Shown: positions 8,453-17,701, numbered from the stretch's first letter. The stretch is 64,000 nt of DNA from Mastigocoleus sp. MO_188.B34 (GCF_030065675.1 NZ_JASJDK010000015.1:1-64000); one strand, 5' to 3'. The notes: generated by a model not told the origin, from the sequence alone. Numbers and translations are program-made.

Positions 8453-9325
8453 ATGAAGGTGGCATTTCTGGGGACTGGATTAATGGGACTGCCGATGGCA
8501 ACCAGGTTATTGGAAAATAACATTGATTTGATAGCCTACAATCGCACCCCAGAAAAATTAAAACCACTTAAATTTGCAGGCGCACAAGTGACAACCGAAC
8601 CACGGGAAGCAATTCTTGCGGCAGATTGTATCATTCTGATGCTGACTAATGCAGCTGCAATTTATAGTGTTTTACTTTCGGATATGTGTTGGCGCACCTT
8701 AAGCGAACGTACAGTAATTCAAATGGGAACTATTACTCCTACTGAAAGTAAACAAATTAGAGATACTGTAATTTCAGCCGGTGGAGAGTATTTAGAAGCA
8801 CCTGTACTTGGTAGTGTTAGAGAAGCCGAAATAGGGGAATTAATTGCTATGGTCGGCTCCCAAAGACAAGAATTTCAACGTCATTTAAAATTACTCAAAA
8901 ATTTTAGTCCTGAGCCAGTGCATATTGGTCCTGTTGGTACTGCAGCAGCTTTGAAGCTAGCATTAAATCAACTTACTGCTTCACTTACTAGTGCTTTTGC
9001 TTTAAGTTTAAGTTTTGTCAAAAGCTACGATGTGGACGTAGAGGTGTTAATGCAAATTCTCCGTGAAAGTCCTCTTTACGCCCCAATATTTGATCGAAAA
9101 CTATCAAGAATGGAAAATCAGAATTTTGCTAACCCGAATTTTAGGACTAAACATCTCCTAAAAGACACTGATTTGTTTATTGATGAAGCTAAAAATATTG
9201 GTTTGAATGTTAGTAGCATAGAAGGAGTAAGAAAAATTATAGAAAAAGCAATAAAAATATCCTTTGCGAATGCAGATTATTCATCATTATTTGCTGCTAT
9301 TAATTCCATTAGCGAAGTGCAATAA
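8453..9325 (+). CDS. NAD(P)-dependent beta-hydroxyacid dehydrogenase
   Basis: A 290-residue enzyme of the 3-hydroxyisobutyrate/6-phosphogluconate dehydrogenase-like family. MKVAFLGTGLMGLPMA holds the GxGxxG dinucleotide site. LEAPVLGSVREAEIGEL (about residues 115-131) is the substrate loop, and Lys168 in AAALKLALNQL is the catalytic lysine. The frame extends upstream to a TTG at 8417, but the ATG at 8453 has GGAAG upstream and begins exactly at the Rossmann strand, so I chose it. The family includes glyoxylate/succinic semialdehyde reductases; the substrate is not determinable. Confidence 0.85.
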   Translation: MKVAFLGTGLMGLPMATRLLENNIDLIAYNRTPEKLKPLKFAGAQVTTEPREAILAADCIILMLTNAAAIYSVLLSDMCWRTLSERTVIQMGTITPTESKQIRDTVISAGGEYLEAPVLGSVREAEIGELIAMVGSQRQEFQRHLKLLKNFSPEPVHIGPVGTAAALKLALNQLTASLTSAFALSLSFVKSYDVDVEVLMQILRESPLYAPIFDRKLSRMENQNFANPNFRTKHLLKDTDLFIDEAKNIGLNVSSIEGVRKIIEKAIKISFANADYSSLFAAINSISEVQ

Positions 9326-9380
9326 AATTTATTATTATTTGTGCTTTAAATTTTTAACCGTATAAAAAGTTTCTAACAAA

Positions 9381-9537
9381 GGTTGGTAGGGCTTTATCTG
9401 CCTTTACGAAAAGTCATCAGAAGTAAATGAATATTTAAATATCAAACTTGACATCTCTTACATTAGTCGAATATCCTTTATGTAAGAGATGTCAAATTGT
9501 AGCTGTTAACCTTATTAGATAAAGCCCCGACCGAGGT
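9381..9537. repeat. Nested fold-back element upstream of the antitoxin gene
   Basis: The outer arms GGGCTTTATCT (9389-9399) and AGATAAAGCCC (9517-9527) are exact complements, extended imperfectly by GGTTGGT and GACCGAGG. The inner arms TTGACATCTCTTACAT (9448-9463) and ATGTAAGAGATGTCAA (9480-9495) form a perfect 16-bp stem with a 16-nt loop. The element ends 6 bp before the antitoxin ATG. It has the form of a MITE or a large regulatory hairpin. Confidence 0.65.
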
Positions 9538-9543
9538 TCCACT

Positions 9544-10257
9544 ATGACCGCATTCGCAATCCCAGAACGACAAAGTCACAACAAAGGTAACAGAAAATCG
9601 CCCAAACAAGTTTTAAGCATAATTGCGTCTTGTGATGATTCTTCTGTTAAACCAATAGAAACTAAAATTACTCTTCCAGGACAACCATTAACCCAAAAAA
9701 CGCTGAAAGATATTGGGAAAATACTAAAAGTTCTGGCTTGGTTAGATCCTAAAGAAATTAAAGATTTAGTGTATGGCTTAAAGTCAGACTCTACAAGTAT
9801 GGATGAAAAAGATAATTTACATCCTCTTGCAGCAAAATTAGGAGCAGATCGAATCAGCAGTGAAGAGAACTATAGTTTAGAAAAAACTGCACTATTCAAC
9901 TTTTTTAAGTGGAGACAAGAGTTACTTCAAGATTCCTTGAGTGCTCCAGAAGTTGCTGCGCTACTGAATACAAGCCGTCAAACACCACACGATCGCTTGA
10001 AAAAAAATACTTTAATTGCAGTTCAGGATGAAGGTAAATGGAAGTTTCCTAAATGGCAATTTGACCACTTAGGACCTGATGGAGTAATTGATGGATTACC
10101 GGATGTACTAAAAACTCTTAACGTTCCTGCTTTATCAAAAATAAGTTGGTTGACTAAAACAAATCAAGAATTGGGAGGGATAACTCCGATTGCTGCTTTA
10201 CAAAAAGGTGAAAAAGATCGGGTTGTTGCTGAAGCTAAATGTGTGGGAATAATCTAA
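9544..10257 (+). CDS. Xre/MbcA/ParS-type antitoxin
   Basis: A 237-residue protein. The C-terminal part ISWLTKTNQELGGITPIAALQKG with DRVVAEAK (about residues 200-231) matches the toxin-binding domain (DUF2384-like) of antitoxins paired with RES toxins. A helix-turn-helix like segment, LSAPEVAALLNTSRQTPHDRL, lies at about 132-152. The N-terminal 90 residues are longer than in typical Xre antitoxins and are unassigned. It should neutralise the RES protein encoded downstream and repress the operon. The ATG follows directly on the fold-back element 9381-9537, which leaves little space for a ribosome site (GAGG at 9533). Confidence 0.75.
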   Translation: MTAFAIPERQSHNKGNRKSPKQVLSIIASCDDSSVKPIETKITLPGQPLTQKTLKDIGKILKVLAWLDPKEIKDLVYGLKSDSTSMDEKDNLHPLAAKLGADRISSEENYSLEKTALFNFFKWRQELLQDSLSAPEVAALLNTSRQTPHDRLKKNTLIAVQDEGKWKFPKWQFDHLGPDGVIDGLPDVLKTLNVPALSKISWLTKTNQELGGITPIAALQKGEKDRVVAEAKCVGII

Positions 10258-10333
10258 ATCGACATTAGTCTTATAAGTATTTTTTATATTTTACCCACTA
10301 CCATTACTTCTTATTTTTTTCTTGAAGCTAATT

Positions 10334-10506
10334 GATTGACTGAAATAAGTATGGAAGATAACTTCGTCGGACGTGAAATTCCGGAATTAACTTGATATTT
10401 AAAGTATATATCTTTATAGTCTTGTCATATCTCAAAGTCAAGACTAAAAGCTATGAATACTGAATTGATAATCCAAGTTAATTCTTACCAGCTTTTTCAG
10501 TCAATC
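10334..10506. repeat. Nested fold-back element between antitoxin and toxin genes
   Basis: Three nested pairs of perfect arms share roughly one centre: GATTGACTGAAA (10334-10345) with TTTCAGTCAATC (10495-10506); GAATTAACTTG (10384-10394) with CAAGTTAATTC (10474-10484); TAGTCTTG (10417-10424) with CAAGACTA (10439-10446). The 173-bp unit fills most of the space between two genes that usually overlap or abut. The ends differ from those of the element at 9381. Confidence 0.65.
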
Positions 10507-10524
10507 AGTTGAGAAATTTTGAAG

Positions 10525-11205
10525 ATGGTAAAAATAGCATCTCCCTCGCCTGAAAATTTAGTTCGAGCTAAACCACTGCACTATACTCTTAACCAAGGTG
10601 AAAGTATTTGCAGAATTTTTCGTCCCCATCCAGAATACTATCCAAAACCTCTAACATTTCGTTACTGGGGACCTTGTGCAAGATTTGACCACCACTGTGG
10701 TGGTTTATGTTTTCCTTGTCATCAAGAACTGGAAATCAAAGGAGATTACGATCCACATAGGGGGGTACTATACGCTGCACTTAAATTTTCATGTTGTTTA
10801 GTGGAAGTATTTAGTCAAACATTACCTTTGATAGAAATAACTGACCACCAGGTTGTTTTATTGACTGCTCAGCGCGATTTAATGCTTCTAGATATTAGAG
10901 ACCAAGGTGCAATGCGGGCTGGAGCAAATGAAGCTAGTCTAGCAAAAACAGATAGAAGAAATATCACTCAGGCTTGGTCACGATGCTTTTACCAAGAAAA
11001 AGCGATATATTCAGAAATTGATGGCATCATTTACAGAAGTGCTCACAATAATGAAGACTCTATCGTATTTTATGAGCGCGCAAAAGATTACCTTACCTAC
11101 GATCCAGATACAGATGTATTATCTCTAAAAGATAAGCAGTTGAGAGGATTAATATATAAGGCTGCAGAAGAAAATAATCTAATAGTGAAGTTTACAGCCG
11201 AGTAA
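10525..11205 (+). CDS. RES-domain toxin
   Basis: A 226-residue protein with the RES fold, whose characterised members degrade NAD+ as phosphorylases or glycohydrolases. Visible are ICRIFRP and LTFRYWGP (about residues 28-50), GVLYAALKFSCCLVEVF (80-96, Tyr83 and Glu94) and the conserved Ser172 in DGIIYRSAHNNEDSIVFYE. Residues 51-66 hold an extra Cys/His cluster (C51, H56, H57, C58, C62, C65, H66) at a place where typical RES proteins have a short loop. A TTG at 10519 is an alternative start. It follows the antitoxin gene after a gap of about 270 bp occupied by a fold-back element, so it may have its own promoter. Confidence 0.8.
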   Translation: MVKIASPSPENLVRAKPLHYTLNQGESICRIFRPHPEYYPKPLTFRYWGPCARFDHHCGGLCFPCHQELEIKGDYDPHRGVLYAALKFSCCLVEVFSQTLPLIEITDHQVVLLTAQRDLMLLDIRDQGAMRAGANEASLAKTDRRNITQAWSRCFYQEKAIYSEIDGIIYRSAHNNEDSIVFYERAKDYLTYDPDTDVLSLKDKQLRGLIYKAAEENNLIVKFTAE

Positions 11206-11301
11206 TTACAAGATAGTAATTAAAAATTTGTACAAATTAGTAATTACAAATAAGAATTTAAAACCTGCAGCTACAGGTAATTAACTTAATAATTCAGAAT
11301 A

Positions 11302-11346
11302 AAGTACTTCATAATTAAGTACTTCATGATTAAATATTTCAGAATT
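11302..11346. repeat. 15-bp tandem repeat, three copies
   Basis: AGTACTTCATAATTA, AGTACTTCATGATTA and a decayed AATATTTCAGAATTG follow each other. They lie in the AT-rich gap 11206-11567, which holds no coding frame I can support. Confidence 0.6.
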
Positions 11347-11467
11347 GATTCCTGTAAAAATATACTTATCCTAATTTTTATATCTAAGAATAATATTTAG
11401 TTTGCATCGTTGCTAGGATTTAATATTGAGTGGTATCAGTAGTTATTCAATTAGTATTCCAAAGTAT

Positions 11468-11511
11468 TAAATTCTATTGGCTTAAATTCTATTGGATTAA
11501 ATCTATTGTCT
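11468..11511. repeat. Second 15-bp tandem repeat, three copies
   Basis: TTAAATTCTATTGGC, TTAAATTCTATTGGA and a 14-bp TTAAATCTATTGTC. It is unrelated to the repeat at 11302 but lies in the same gap, shortly before the gene at 11568. Confidence 0.65.
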
Positions 11512-11567
11512 AAATATACTTTTATATTGATTAGCACCTGTCTAACAAAATAAGCAGGTCTGGAGTA

Positions 11568-12485
11568 ATGAGTAGTAAAGTCAAAGACAAAATTATTAAT
11601 AATCAGATTTCCAAAGAAGCAGTAGAGTGGTTGTTACGTCAAATCATTGTTCTGCCAAAAAGCTGGTTGGTTATCAACCTGATTTTTATTATTTTGAGCA
11701 CTATTGAAATTACGTGGGGTAAAGATTTTTCTTATAAATTTGCAATTAAAAATACAACTGCTATTTTCCTAACCCTAATGTGGTTACCTGCAGTACTAAA
11801 AATTTTTGCTTTGAGTGGTGGCGTTCTAAAAACACCTGCAGGAGAGTTTGATAGCTCAGGAATGATAAATATGTTGCAATCCCTGAGCGCAGATTCTCTG
11901 GGATTCTTAATTGAGCAAACAAAATTAGCAGAAGAAGTTGCTCCACCAGAACAACAGCAGGAAATGCGGCAAATCCGTCAGGAATGGCAAAGATATTATT
12001 CTTCAAAAATTCCTGTATCTGATGCTAAGCAATTGTTGGAAGGTTTAGCCCAACGCTACAAAGATATTAGAAAATCTATGCCTTCTGGCGCACAGAGAAC
12101 ATTCGAGATGGAATCGATCGCTGGTAGAATGCGCGCTCTTGCAGAAATAGTTAATTTTCCTGTATCGGAAGTCAATACATTTTTGCAATCAGAAGACCAA
12201 GGTCACAGACTATTAGGGCTTTCCATTGCTGAATGGTCTGGTAAAGCGATTTATTTCGATTTAGTACTGGACCTAATCAGTAATTCAAAAAGTGCATTTG
12301 AGCAGACAGTTGGGTTAAGAGCAATGGAAAGTATGCTTTATCGGTTAGAACTCCAACAAAAAAGTAAGTTAAAATCAGTTTTAATCGAGCAGCGTGACTT
12401 CAACGAAAAAGAAAAACGTTGGATTAAAAAAGATTCAAATCGTTGGTTAATTAGCGAACGACTATTATCTGCAATAAAAATATAA
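11568..12485 (+). CDS. Membrane-anchored helical protein of unknown function
   Basis: A 305-residue protein. Two hydrophobic helices near the N-terminus (about residues 30-46 and 64-82) anchor it. The remaining 220 residues are soluble and helical, with a charged region (QQQEMRQIRQEWQRYYSSK, about 123-141) and a C-terminal part (HRLLGLSIAEWSGKAIYFDLVLDLISNSKSAFEQTVGLRAMESML) that reads like HEAT/armadillo-type repeats, the last of which could be a protein-binding surface. No catalytic motif is visible. The family is not recognised. It lies after the toxin-antitoxin pair on the same strand, with a 360-bp gap, so no operon is implied. Confidence 0.65.
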   Translation: MSSKVKDKIINNQISKEAVEWLLRQIIVLPKSWLVINLIFIILSTIEITWGKDFSYKFAIKNTTAIFLTLMWLPAVLKIFALSGGVLKTPAGEFDSSGMINMLQSLSADSLGFLIEQTKLAEEVAPPEQQQEMRQIRQEWQRYYSSKIPVSDAKQLLEGLAQRYKDIRKSMPSGAQRTFEMESIAGRMRALAEIVNFPVSEVNTFLQSEDQGHRLLGLSIAEWSGKAIYFDLVLDLISNSKSAFEQTVGLRAMESMLYRLELQQKSKLKSVLIEQRDFNEKEKRWIKKDSNRWLISERLLSAIKI

Positions 12486-12504
12486 AGCGAACTGTGAGTA
12501 ATAA

Positions 12505-12652
12505 ACTTCTGAATTCTGACTTCTGACTTCTGACTTCTGACTCCTGACTTCTGATTTCTGATTTCTGATTTCTGCTGTGCTTACGCCCCGCTATGCTAAC
12601 GCGTCGCTAGCGTAGCGTACCGTAGGTATTGCGCGGTCTATTCTGACTCCTA
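12505..12652. repeat. Heptanucleotide repeat array with embedded GC-rich palindromic unit
   Basis: Ten consecutive 7-mers of the form ACTTCTG/ATTTCTG run from 12505 to 12574. A GC-rich unit beginning CTGTGCTTACGCCCCGCTA and containing GCGTCGCTAGCGTAGCG palindromes follows, then the heptamer theme resumes (ATTCTGACTCCT). Such short tandem heptamers are typical of Nostocales genomes. The same GC-rich unit, also bracketed by heptamers, recurs at 41665-41767. Confidence 0.8.
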
Positions 12653-12656
12653 AAAA

Positions 12657-14810
12657 TCACAACTTAGGTAATATTTCTGGCAATAATTGACCTGGAACTT
12701 TTGATAAAGCTAAATTTTGTCCTTGCAAGCCTAATTCATTGTGGAATGCACGAATTGTTTTAACTACATAAGCTAGAGTTGTTTGATAAGCATCGGGTTG
12801 TTTGTTTAATCCATTCAAAGCTTTCAAATGATTTTCCAATGAAGTTTCTAGATGCTCAGAACGAATATTTTTATCCCCCTTGAAATAAGAATCTGTCACT
12901 AGTTGATAGTGAGCTAATCCTAAATTATTGTGAGTCGCATAAACATCAAAACTTAGAGGTGCACCTTTAAGTGAATGAGCTAAAGCAAGACATTCTTTAT
13001 ATGCATTGATACATAAATTCAAAAACTTTGCTCGGAACTCTTTTGGTGTCTGTGTTTGGTTTGCTAAATGCCAATAAGCAGTTCCAAGATTATTTTGAGT
13101 TGCAGCACAAGCAACCGGAAGATTTGCAGAAGTTCGATATTTCAAAGCTTCTTGGTAAGCATCAATTGCAAACTGTAAATTTTGGGTTGGTTGCTCGTAT
13201 TGTGCCAAATTCCAGAAAGCTGTACCAATGTTATTTTGAATCATGCCATATTTGAGCGGTTCCTCCTCCGGGGTATAGTGTTCTAGGGCTAACTGATAAG
13301 AATTAATTGCCTTTTTCAAATGTTCTACAGGTTGGTTATATTGTGCTAAATGCCAATAAGCAGTACCCAAATTATTTTGACAAGCAGCATATTTTAATGG
13401 CTCCATTTCTGCAGTCCGGAAATAAAGTGCTTCACAATAAGCAGAAACAGCTTTTTGCCAATTTTCCGATGGGTTAGTAAACCGTGCTAAATCACCGTAA
13501 GCAGTTCCTAAATTGTTTTGAATGCGAGCATAGGTTTCTTGGTGAGTTTGTGGCGAAATCATTTTTAACGCCAATTGATAAAACTCAATTCCTTGTTCGA
13601 TATAAGCTTGACCTTCTTCTGAATTAGGTGGAGTGCGATAAAGCATCCAATAAAGGGTACCCAAATCATTTAAAATATCTGGTACGTGAGGTGAGTTATC
13701 ATCATAGGTAATCGACTCTTGATAAGCAAGAATTGCTACCATCAAACTTTCTAAATTTGAATCCCCTTGTTCGATTCGCTGACGATATAAGTTACCCAAA
13801 CGGTGATAGGCGAGAGCTAAAGTTGTTTTTCCTGCTTGTTTTGAGTGTAATTCCTCAATTTCTGCTAAAATCTGCTGCGGTTGCCATTTCTCCTCTGATT
13901 CAAGATCAATTTGACTGTTAATTGTTGCTACTACTAACTCGCTTAATTCTTTGCTTATATGGGACAAAGCCAGAGAAGAAGATGCTTGATTCGTCTCACA
14001 AATACTCAAATGACTTTCCTCCTGTGGAGGATTGGGTATAAATAATTCTGATTTGGAAAGAGAACTATCTTGTAATCGGCTGCTACTCTTTATAGGTGCT
14101 TCAATCTGAAAATCAAAATCTTCTTTTGCTAGCCCAACGGATTCTTCCAATATAGATTTTTCTAGATGATCTACATTCATATTCCGAGAACTAGAAAGAC
14201 GTTCTGGGGAAGCTTGATTTTTAGCTGTTGGCGTAGGTTCGCCAGAAAAAGTAAATACACCTGTTCGAGAGCGCCAAAATTGAGGTGCAGACTGCTGAAC
14301 TGCGTATAACCAAGGGCGTGACAACCACATTAGTAAACTCGACTCTTGGCCAGATAGTTGTTGTTCAATTAATCTGAGGTTATGCAAAAATAGACGCTGC
14401 GTTGCTACCGGTTGTCTCGTAAGTTGTTCAATTCCCACAATCTGAAACGCCGGTATTGGTAATGCTTTACCCGGGCTATCTTTTGAACCTCCTACCACAG
14501 GTGGTGGATAATTGTTTAACCATTGATCGATCTGCACTATCGGATTTGGTTGGACTAAATCTAATCTCAAGGTAACCAGCCTCGGATAAGCTGGGGTGCT
14601 GGTTTCTTGAGAATTAGATAAAACTTGTCCGACTGGATACGCTAAGTTAGAGTGTAAGCGCGCTGCAACCTGATTTCTCAGGTTTAAATCATCGCATACC
14701 GCTATAAAAATTTGACGTCGCAAACCGAGACCAAGGGCTAGTTTGAGACGTTGGTATACTTGTCGATTCCAAGCAGTGTTATCGGAATGTGGTGTTTCGT
14801 TTGCACTCAT
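12657..14810 (-). CDS. Large tetratricopeptide-repeat protein
   Basis: A 717-residue protein. The N-terminal 190 residues (QVYQRLKLALGLGLRRQIFIAVCDD ... FLHNLRLIEQQLSGQESSLLMWLSRPWL) resemble an ATPase-like or STAND-associated domain but lack a Walker A motif. A Ser-rich linker follows to about residue 310. The rest holds at least six TPR units marked by repeated NNLGTAYWHLAQ or NNLGTAY(G/W)DLA with AINSYQLAL/AIDAYQEALKYRT helices. Such repeats build a protein-binding superhelix. No signal peptide is present, so it is cytoplasmic. A palindrome-rich repeat array lies directly behind the gene. Partner unknown. Confidence 0.8.
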   Translation of the reverse strand: MSANETPHSDNTAWNRQVYQRLKLALGLGLRRQIFIAVCDDLNLRNQVAARLHSNLAYPVGQVLSNSQETSTPAYPRLVTLRLDLVQPNPIVQIDQWLNNYPPPVVGGSKDSPGKALPIPAFQIVGIEQLTRQPVATQRLFLHNLRLIEQQLSGQESSLLMWLSRPWLYAVQQSAPQFWRSRTGVFTFSGEPTPTAKNQASPERLSSSRNMNVDHLEKSILEESVGLAKEDFDFQIEAPIKSSSRLQDSSLSKSELFIPNPPQEESHLSICETNQASSSLALSHISKELSELVVATINSQIDLESEEKWQPQQILAEIEELHSKQAGKTTLALAYHRLGNLYRQRIEQGDSNLESLMVAILAYQESITYDDNSPHVPDILNDLGTLYWMLYRTPPNSEEGQAYIEQGIEFYQLALKMISPQTHQETYARIQNNLGTAYGDLARFTNPSENWQKAVSAYCEALYFRTAEMEPLKYAACQNNLGTAYWHLAQYNQPVEHLKKAINSYQLALEHYTPEEEPLKYGMIQNNIGTAFWNLAQYEQPTQNLQFAIDAYQEALKYRTSANLPVACAATQNNLGTAYWHLANQTQTPKEFRAKFLNLCINAYKECLALAHSLKGAPLSFDVYATHNNLGLAHYQLVTDSYFKGDKNIRSEHLETSLENHLKALNGLNKQPDAYQTTLAYVVKTIRAFHNELGLQGQNLALSKVPGQLLPEILPKL

Positions 14811-15320
14811 GGCTGCTGGGAGCAGTATTATAGCAATTATAAAGATTTACGTTTATTAACGGTGCTTTAGTAATTGACTCTATGGGATTCATGGTAGACC
14901 CAAAGGACATTTACCAATCAAGGAGTTTCACAAGACAGTGACTTACTCAGAAAAGCATCTGCTTGAGAACATTGTTTATTTTTTTCTAATTACTTTGCGA
15001 AATTAATTTCTTTTATAAGAAAAAATGTTATGAAAGAAACAATCTTAGCCATTAAAACTTAAGGGCTTTTACAGGAACTTTTCTCTTCAAAAATTGATAA
15101 AACTAGTTTTAAATACTAATCATGAATATGACTTTCCCTTATCTGGGAGTCTTTTCAGGATAAATCAAATTTCCAATAAATCAATTTAAACAAAGTAACT
15201 CATTATACTAATTGTTTTAATGTCTTTAAAAAAACATAAATCAGGTCCCGAAGAAAAATATCCGGAACCTTAAATAATGTGAATTTATTTTAAGTTATGT
15301 TAATTAACTATGTTTTTGAA
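14811..15320. other. Intergenic stretch with the psb34 terminator
   Basis: AT-rich DNA upstream of the TPR gene and downstream of psb34, both on the minus strand. Apart from the hairpin at 15243 nothing coding can be supported; the longest frames are below 20 codons from an ATG. Confidence 0.5.
15230..15270 (-). terminator. Probable psb34 terminator
   Basis: Read on the minus strand, AGGTTCCG and CGGGACCT (15243-15270) pair over 8 bp with one G-T pair and a 12-nt loop. A run of seven T follows after about nine bases. Confidence 0.45.
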
Positions 15321-15500
15321 TTAACTAAGGTTGGATATGGAGAAGGTGAGAAAAATCAAGCCAGCGACCAAAATTAAACCGGAGACTCCAAAAATGACGT
15401 AATTGCGTTTCTGCTTAGATGATGGGGGTTCTGCTTGATAAACTTGTGGCTCGCGAGCAAAATTATTTAAACGACCGCCTTCTTCGGTGGTGTAAGGCAT
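15321..15500 (-). CDS. psb34: Photosystem II assembly protein Psb34
   Basis: A 59-residue single-helix thylakoid protein. Its N-terminus MPYTTEEGGRLNNFAREPQV and the following YQAEPP-KQKRNY segment match Psb34, a small protein found on photosystem II assembly intermediates (RC47/CP47-containing) in Synechocystis and Thermosynechococcus. The transmembrane helix is at about residues 35-56 (VIFGVSGLILVAGLIFLTF). It is shorter than a high-light-inducible protein and lacks a chlorophyll-binding ExxNxR motif. GAAGAAGGGAG upstream of the ATG is a suitable ribosome site. The gene is monocistronic and likely ends at the hairpin at 15243. Confidence 0.85.
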   Translation of the reverse strand: MPYTTEEGGRLNNFAREPQVYQAEPPSSKQKRNYVIFGVSGLILVAGLIFLTFSISNLS

Positions 15501-15685
15501 AGAATAACTCCCTTCTTCTTTTAGAGAAATTTACACACAGAGTATATATACTCTCACCATTATATAAGAATCTTTACATTGGTGTTGCTCAATTTACCAC
15601 AAGAACATTATCAGGTGAAATGGGAAACAACTTTTGCTTGCAGCAAATTTGCAATACCAATGTTGAGTAATTGATTGATTTGCAA

Positions 15686-17701
15686 TTATTCGTTAATCCT
15701 TCCACTTACAGGGGATGATGCAATAGCATAAGTTTGAATTGGCATTCTCCCTGCTAGATATGCAATCCGACCGGCATTTGCAGCTAATTTCATTGCTTTT
15801 GCCATAGCAGGAGAGTTTTGAGCTAAAGCGATCGCACTATTAATTAGTAATGCATCTGCTCCTAATTCCATTGCTTGGGCAGCTTCAGATGGTAAACCAA
15901 TCCCGGCATCAACCACAACCGGAACTTGAGCATTTTCAATAATAATTTTGATATTGGCAATTGTTTGCAGTCCTTGTCCGGAACCTATGGGTGCAGCTAA
16001 AGGCATAACTGTAGCACAACCAGCTTCTTCTAAATGCTTGGCCAACATTGGGTCGGCATTGATGTAAGGTAAAACAGCAAAACCTTCCTTAACTAATTGT
16101 TCTGCAGCTTGAAGAGTTCCGATTGGGTCGGGAAGTAAATATTTAGGATCGGGAATTACTTCTAATTTGACGAAATTATTATCTTCTTGTCCGAGTAATT
16201 TAGCCATTTCTCGTCCTAAACGCGCCACGCGTACTGCTTCTTCTGCTGTCTTACAGCCTGCAGTATTGGGTAGCATCCAGATTTTTTCCCAGTCCAAAGC
16301 TTCGGCTAAACCTTCATGTCCGGGAGCATTGGTTTGTACTCTGCGCACCGCCACGGTGACAATTTCACAACCGCTAGCAATAACGCTTTGTTGCATTTCT
16401 TCTATACTGCGATACTTACCCGTTCCAGTCATTAAGCGAGATTGAAATGTTTTTCCGGCAATTTTGAGGGTTGAGTCCTCTAAATATTGGGTAGTTTGCC
16501 GATCTGCGATCGCTGAATTGGAGGAAAAGTTAGACGGATGAGTAAGCATAGAAATATTAGTAGATGACCTTTCAAGGAAACGAGAAAAGTGAAAATCACT
16601 TAGGAGGGGGTCAGATTTTTCCTCCCAAATTGAATCAGCAATCAATTTTGCTGTTATTGGCGCAAGTAAAATACCATTGCGATGATGACCTGTAGCTAAA
16701 GTTAAATTTTCACAGGGACTACTACCCAAAATTGGGAGTTCATCAGGGGTGGTAGGACGAAATCCCCACCATAATTCCTGAATGGGATAATCTTTTAACT
16801 GAGGATAAAGTCGAATTGCTTGTTGTAATAAGTTTTGAATTCCAACAGGAGTGTTTCCAGGAGTAAAACCTACATCTTCTTTGGTTGCTCCCAGGATAAT
16901 TCGTCTGTCCCGTCGGGGAACAATGTAAATATTTTCACCAAATAAAACTCTATTTAAAGGTAATTCTGTTATGGATTCCGGTACTCGCAGGCTCAACATT
17001 TGACCTTTGCGCGGATTTACAGGTAAAGGAAGTATTTGGTTCGACCAAGCACCTGCAGCTAAAACATAATGTTCGGCGGACAAAGTACCAATATTTGTCT
17101 GAATCCCAGTGACTTTACCTTGGCGTTGTTGAATGCCTTCTACTATGACACCTTCTTTAATATCTATTCCCAATGAGTGGGAATAAGTTAATAGTGCTTT
17201 TGCTAAAGCACGATTGTCTACCTGTCCATCTTCTGGATACCACCAACCGCCTATTACTTCTGTACTTAATCCAGGTTGATATTGGTGAATTGCTTCTTTA
17301 TTTAACCAGCAACCGGAATCATCACTTTGCTTTCCAACCCCTAAATTTTGATATGTACTGTGGTACGTCTCTAGAGATTTAATATTTTTTTTACTATTTT
17401 CTAATTCTTTAAAAACAGGTGCTAAGATGCCACAACACCAATAGCCAGAATTTTCTCCAGTTGATTCTTCTATTTTACGCGTCCATTCGGGATACAAATA
17501 GAGCGAACGCCTACACAAATCTTGCATTGAACCGGCAGGAATTTGTTCGGCTCCAGGTGCTAACATACCTGCAGCAGCGTTTGTGGCAGCACCGTTAATA
17601 TCACGACCTGCCAATGTGACCTGGGCACCGCGTAACTGTAATTCTACCGCGATCGCTAAACCAATTACGCCGCTACCAATAATTAAAATTTTGCTGCTCA
17701 T
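15686..17701 (-). CDS. thiO/thiG: Bifunctional glycine oxidase / thiazole synthase (ThiO-ThiG fusion)
   Basis: A 671-residue thiamin-biosynthesis enzyme. Residues 1-375 are ThiO: the FAD-binding [17 protein letters not shown] at 5-21, then [19 protein letters not shown] and the C-terminal [20 protein letters not shown]. ThiO oxidises glycine to dehydroglycine. Residues 405-665 are ThiG, which joins dehydroglycine, deoxyxylulose phosphate and ThiS thiocarboxylate to form the thiazole. Lys512 in [15 protein letters not shown] is the Schiff-base lysine, and PIGSGQGL is the phosphate site. The fusion channels an unstable imine and is characteristic of cyanobacteria. No thiS or TPP riboswitch is seen nearby. 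Confidence 0.95.
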   Translation of the reverse strand: MSSKILIIGSGVIGLAIAVELQLRGAQVTLAGRDINGAATNAAAGMLAPGAEQIPAGSMQDLCRRSLYLYPEWTRKIEESTGENSGYWCCGILAPVFKELENSKKNIKSLETYHSTYQNLGVGKQSDDSGCWLNKEAIHQYQPGLSTEVIGGWWYPEDGQVDNRALAKALLTYSHSLGIDIKEGVIVEGIQQRQGKVTGIQTNIGTLSAEHYVLAAGAWSNQILPLPVNPRKGQMLSLRVPESITELPLNRVLFGENIYIVPRRDRRIILGATKEDVGFTPGNTPVGIQNLLQQAIRLYPQLKDYPIQELWWGFRPTTPDELPILGSSPCENLTLATGHHRNGILLAPITAKLIADSIWEEKSDPLLSDFHFSRFLERSSTNISMLTHPSNFSSNSAIADRQTTQYLEDSTLKIAGKTFQSRLMTGTGKYRSIEEMQQSVIASGCEIVTVAVRRVQTNAPGHEGLAEALDWEKIWMLPNTAGCKTAEEAVRVARLGREMAKLLGQEDNNFVKLEVIPDPKYLLPDPIGTLQAAEQLVKEGFAVLPYINADPMLAKHLEEAGCATVMPLAAPIGSGQGLQTIANIKIIIENAQVPVVVDAGIGLPSEAAQAMELGADALLINSAIALAQNSPAMAKAMKLAANAGRIAYLAGRMPIQTYAIASSPVSGRINE

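Noticed and set aside
12505-12574. Possible CRISPR or coding repeat in the heptamer array
   Set aside because: The 7-bp period is not a multiple of three, has no spacers, and matches the short tandem repeats known from filamentous cyanobacteria.
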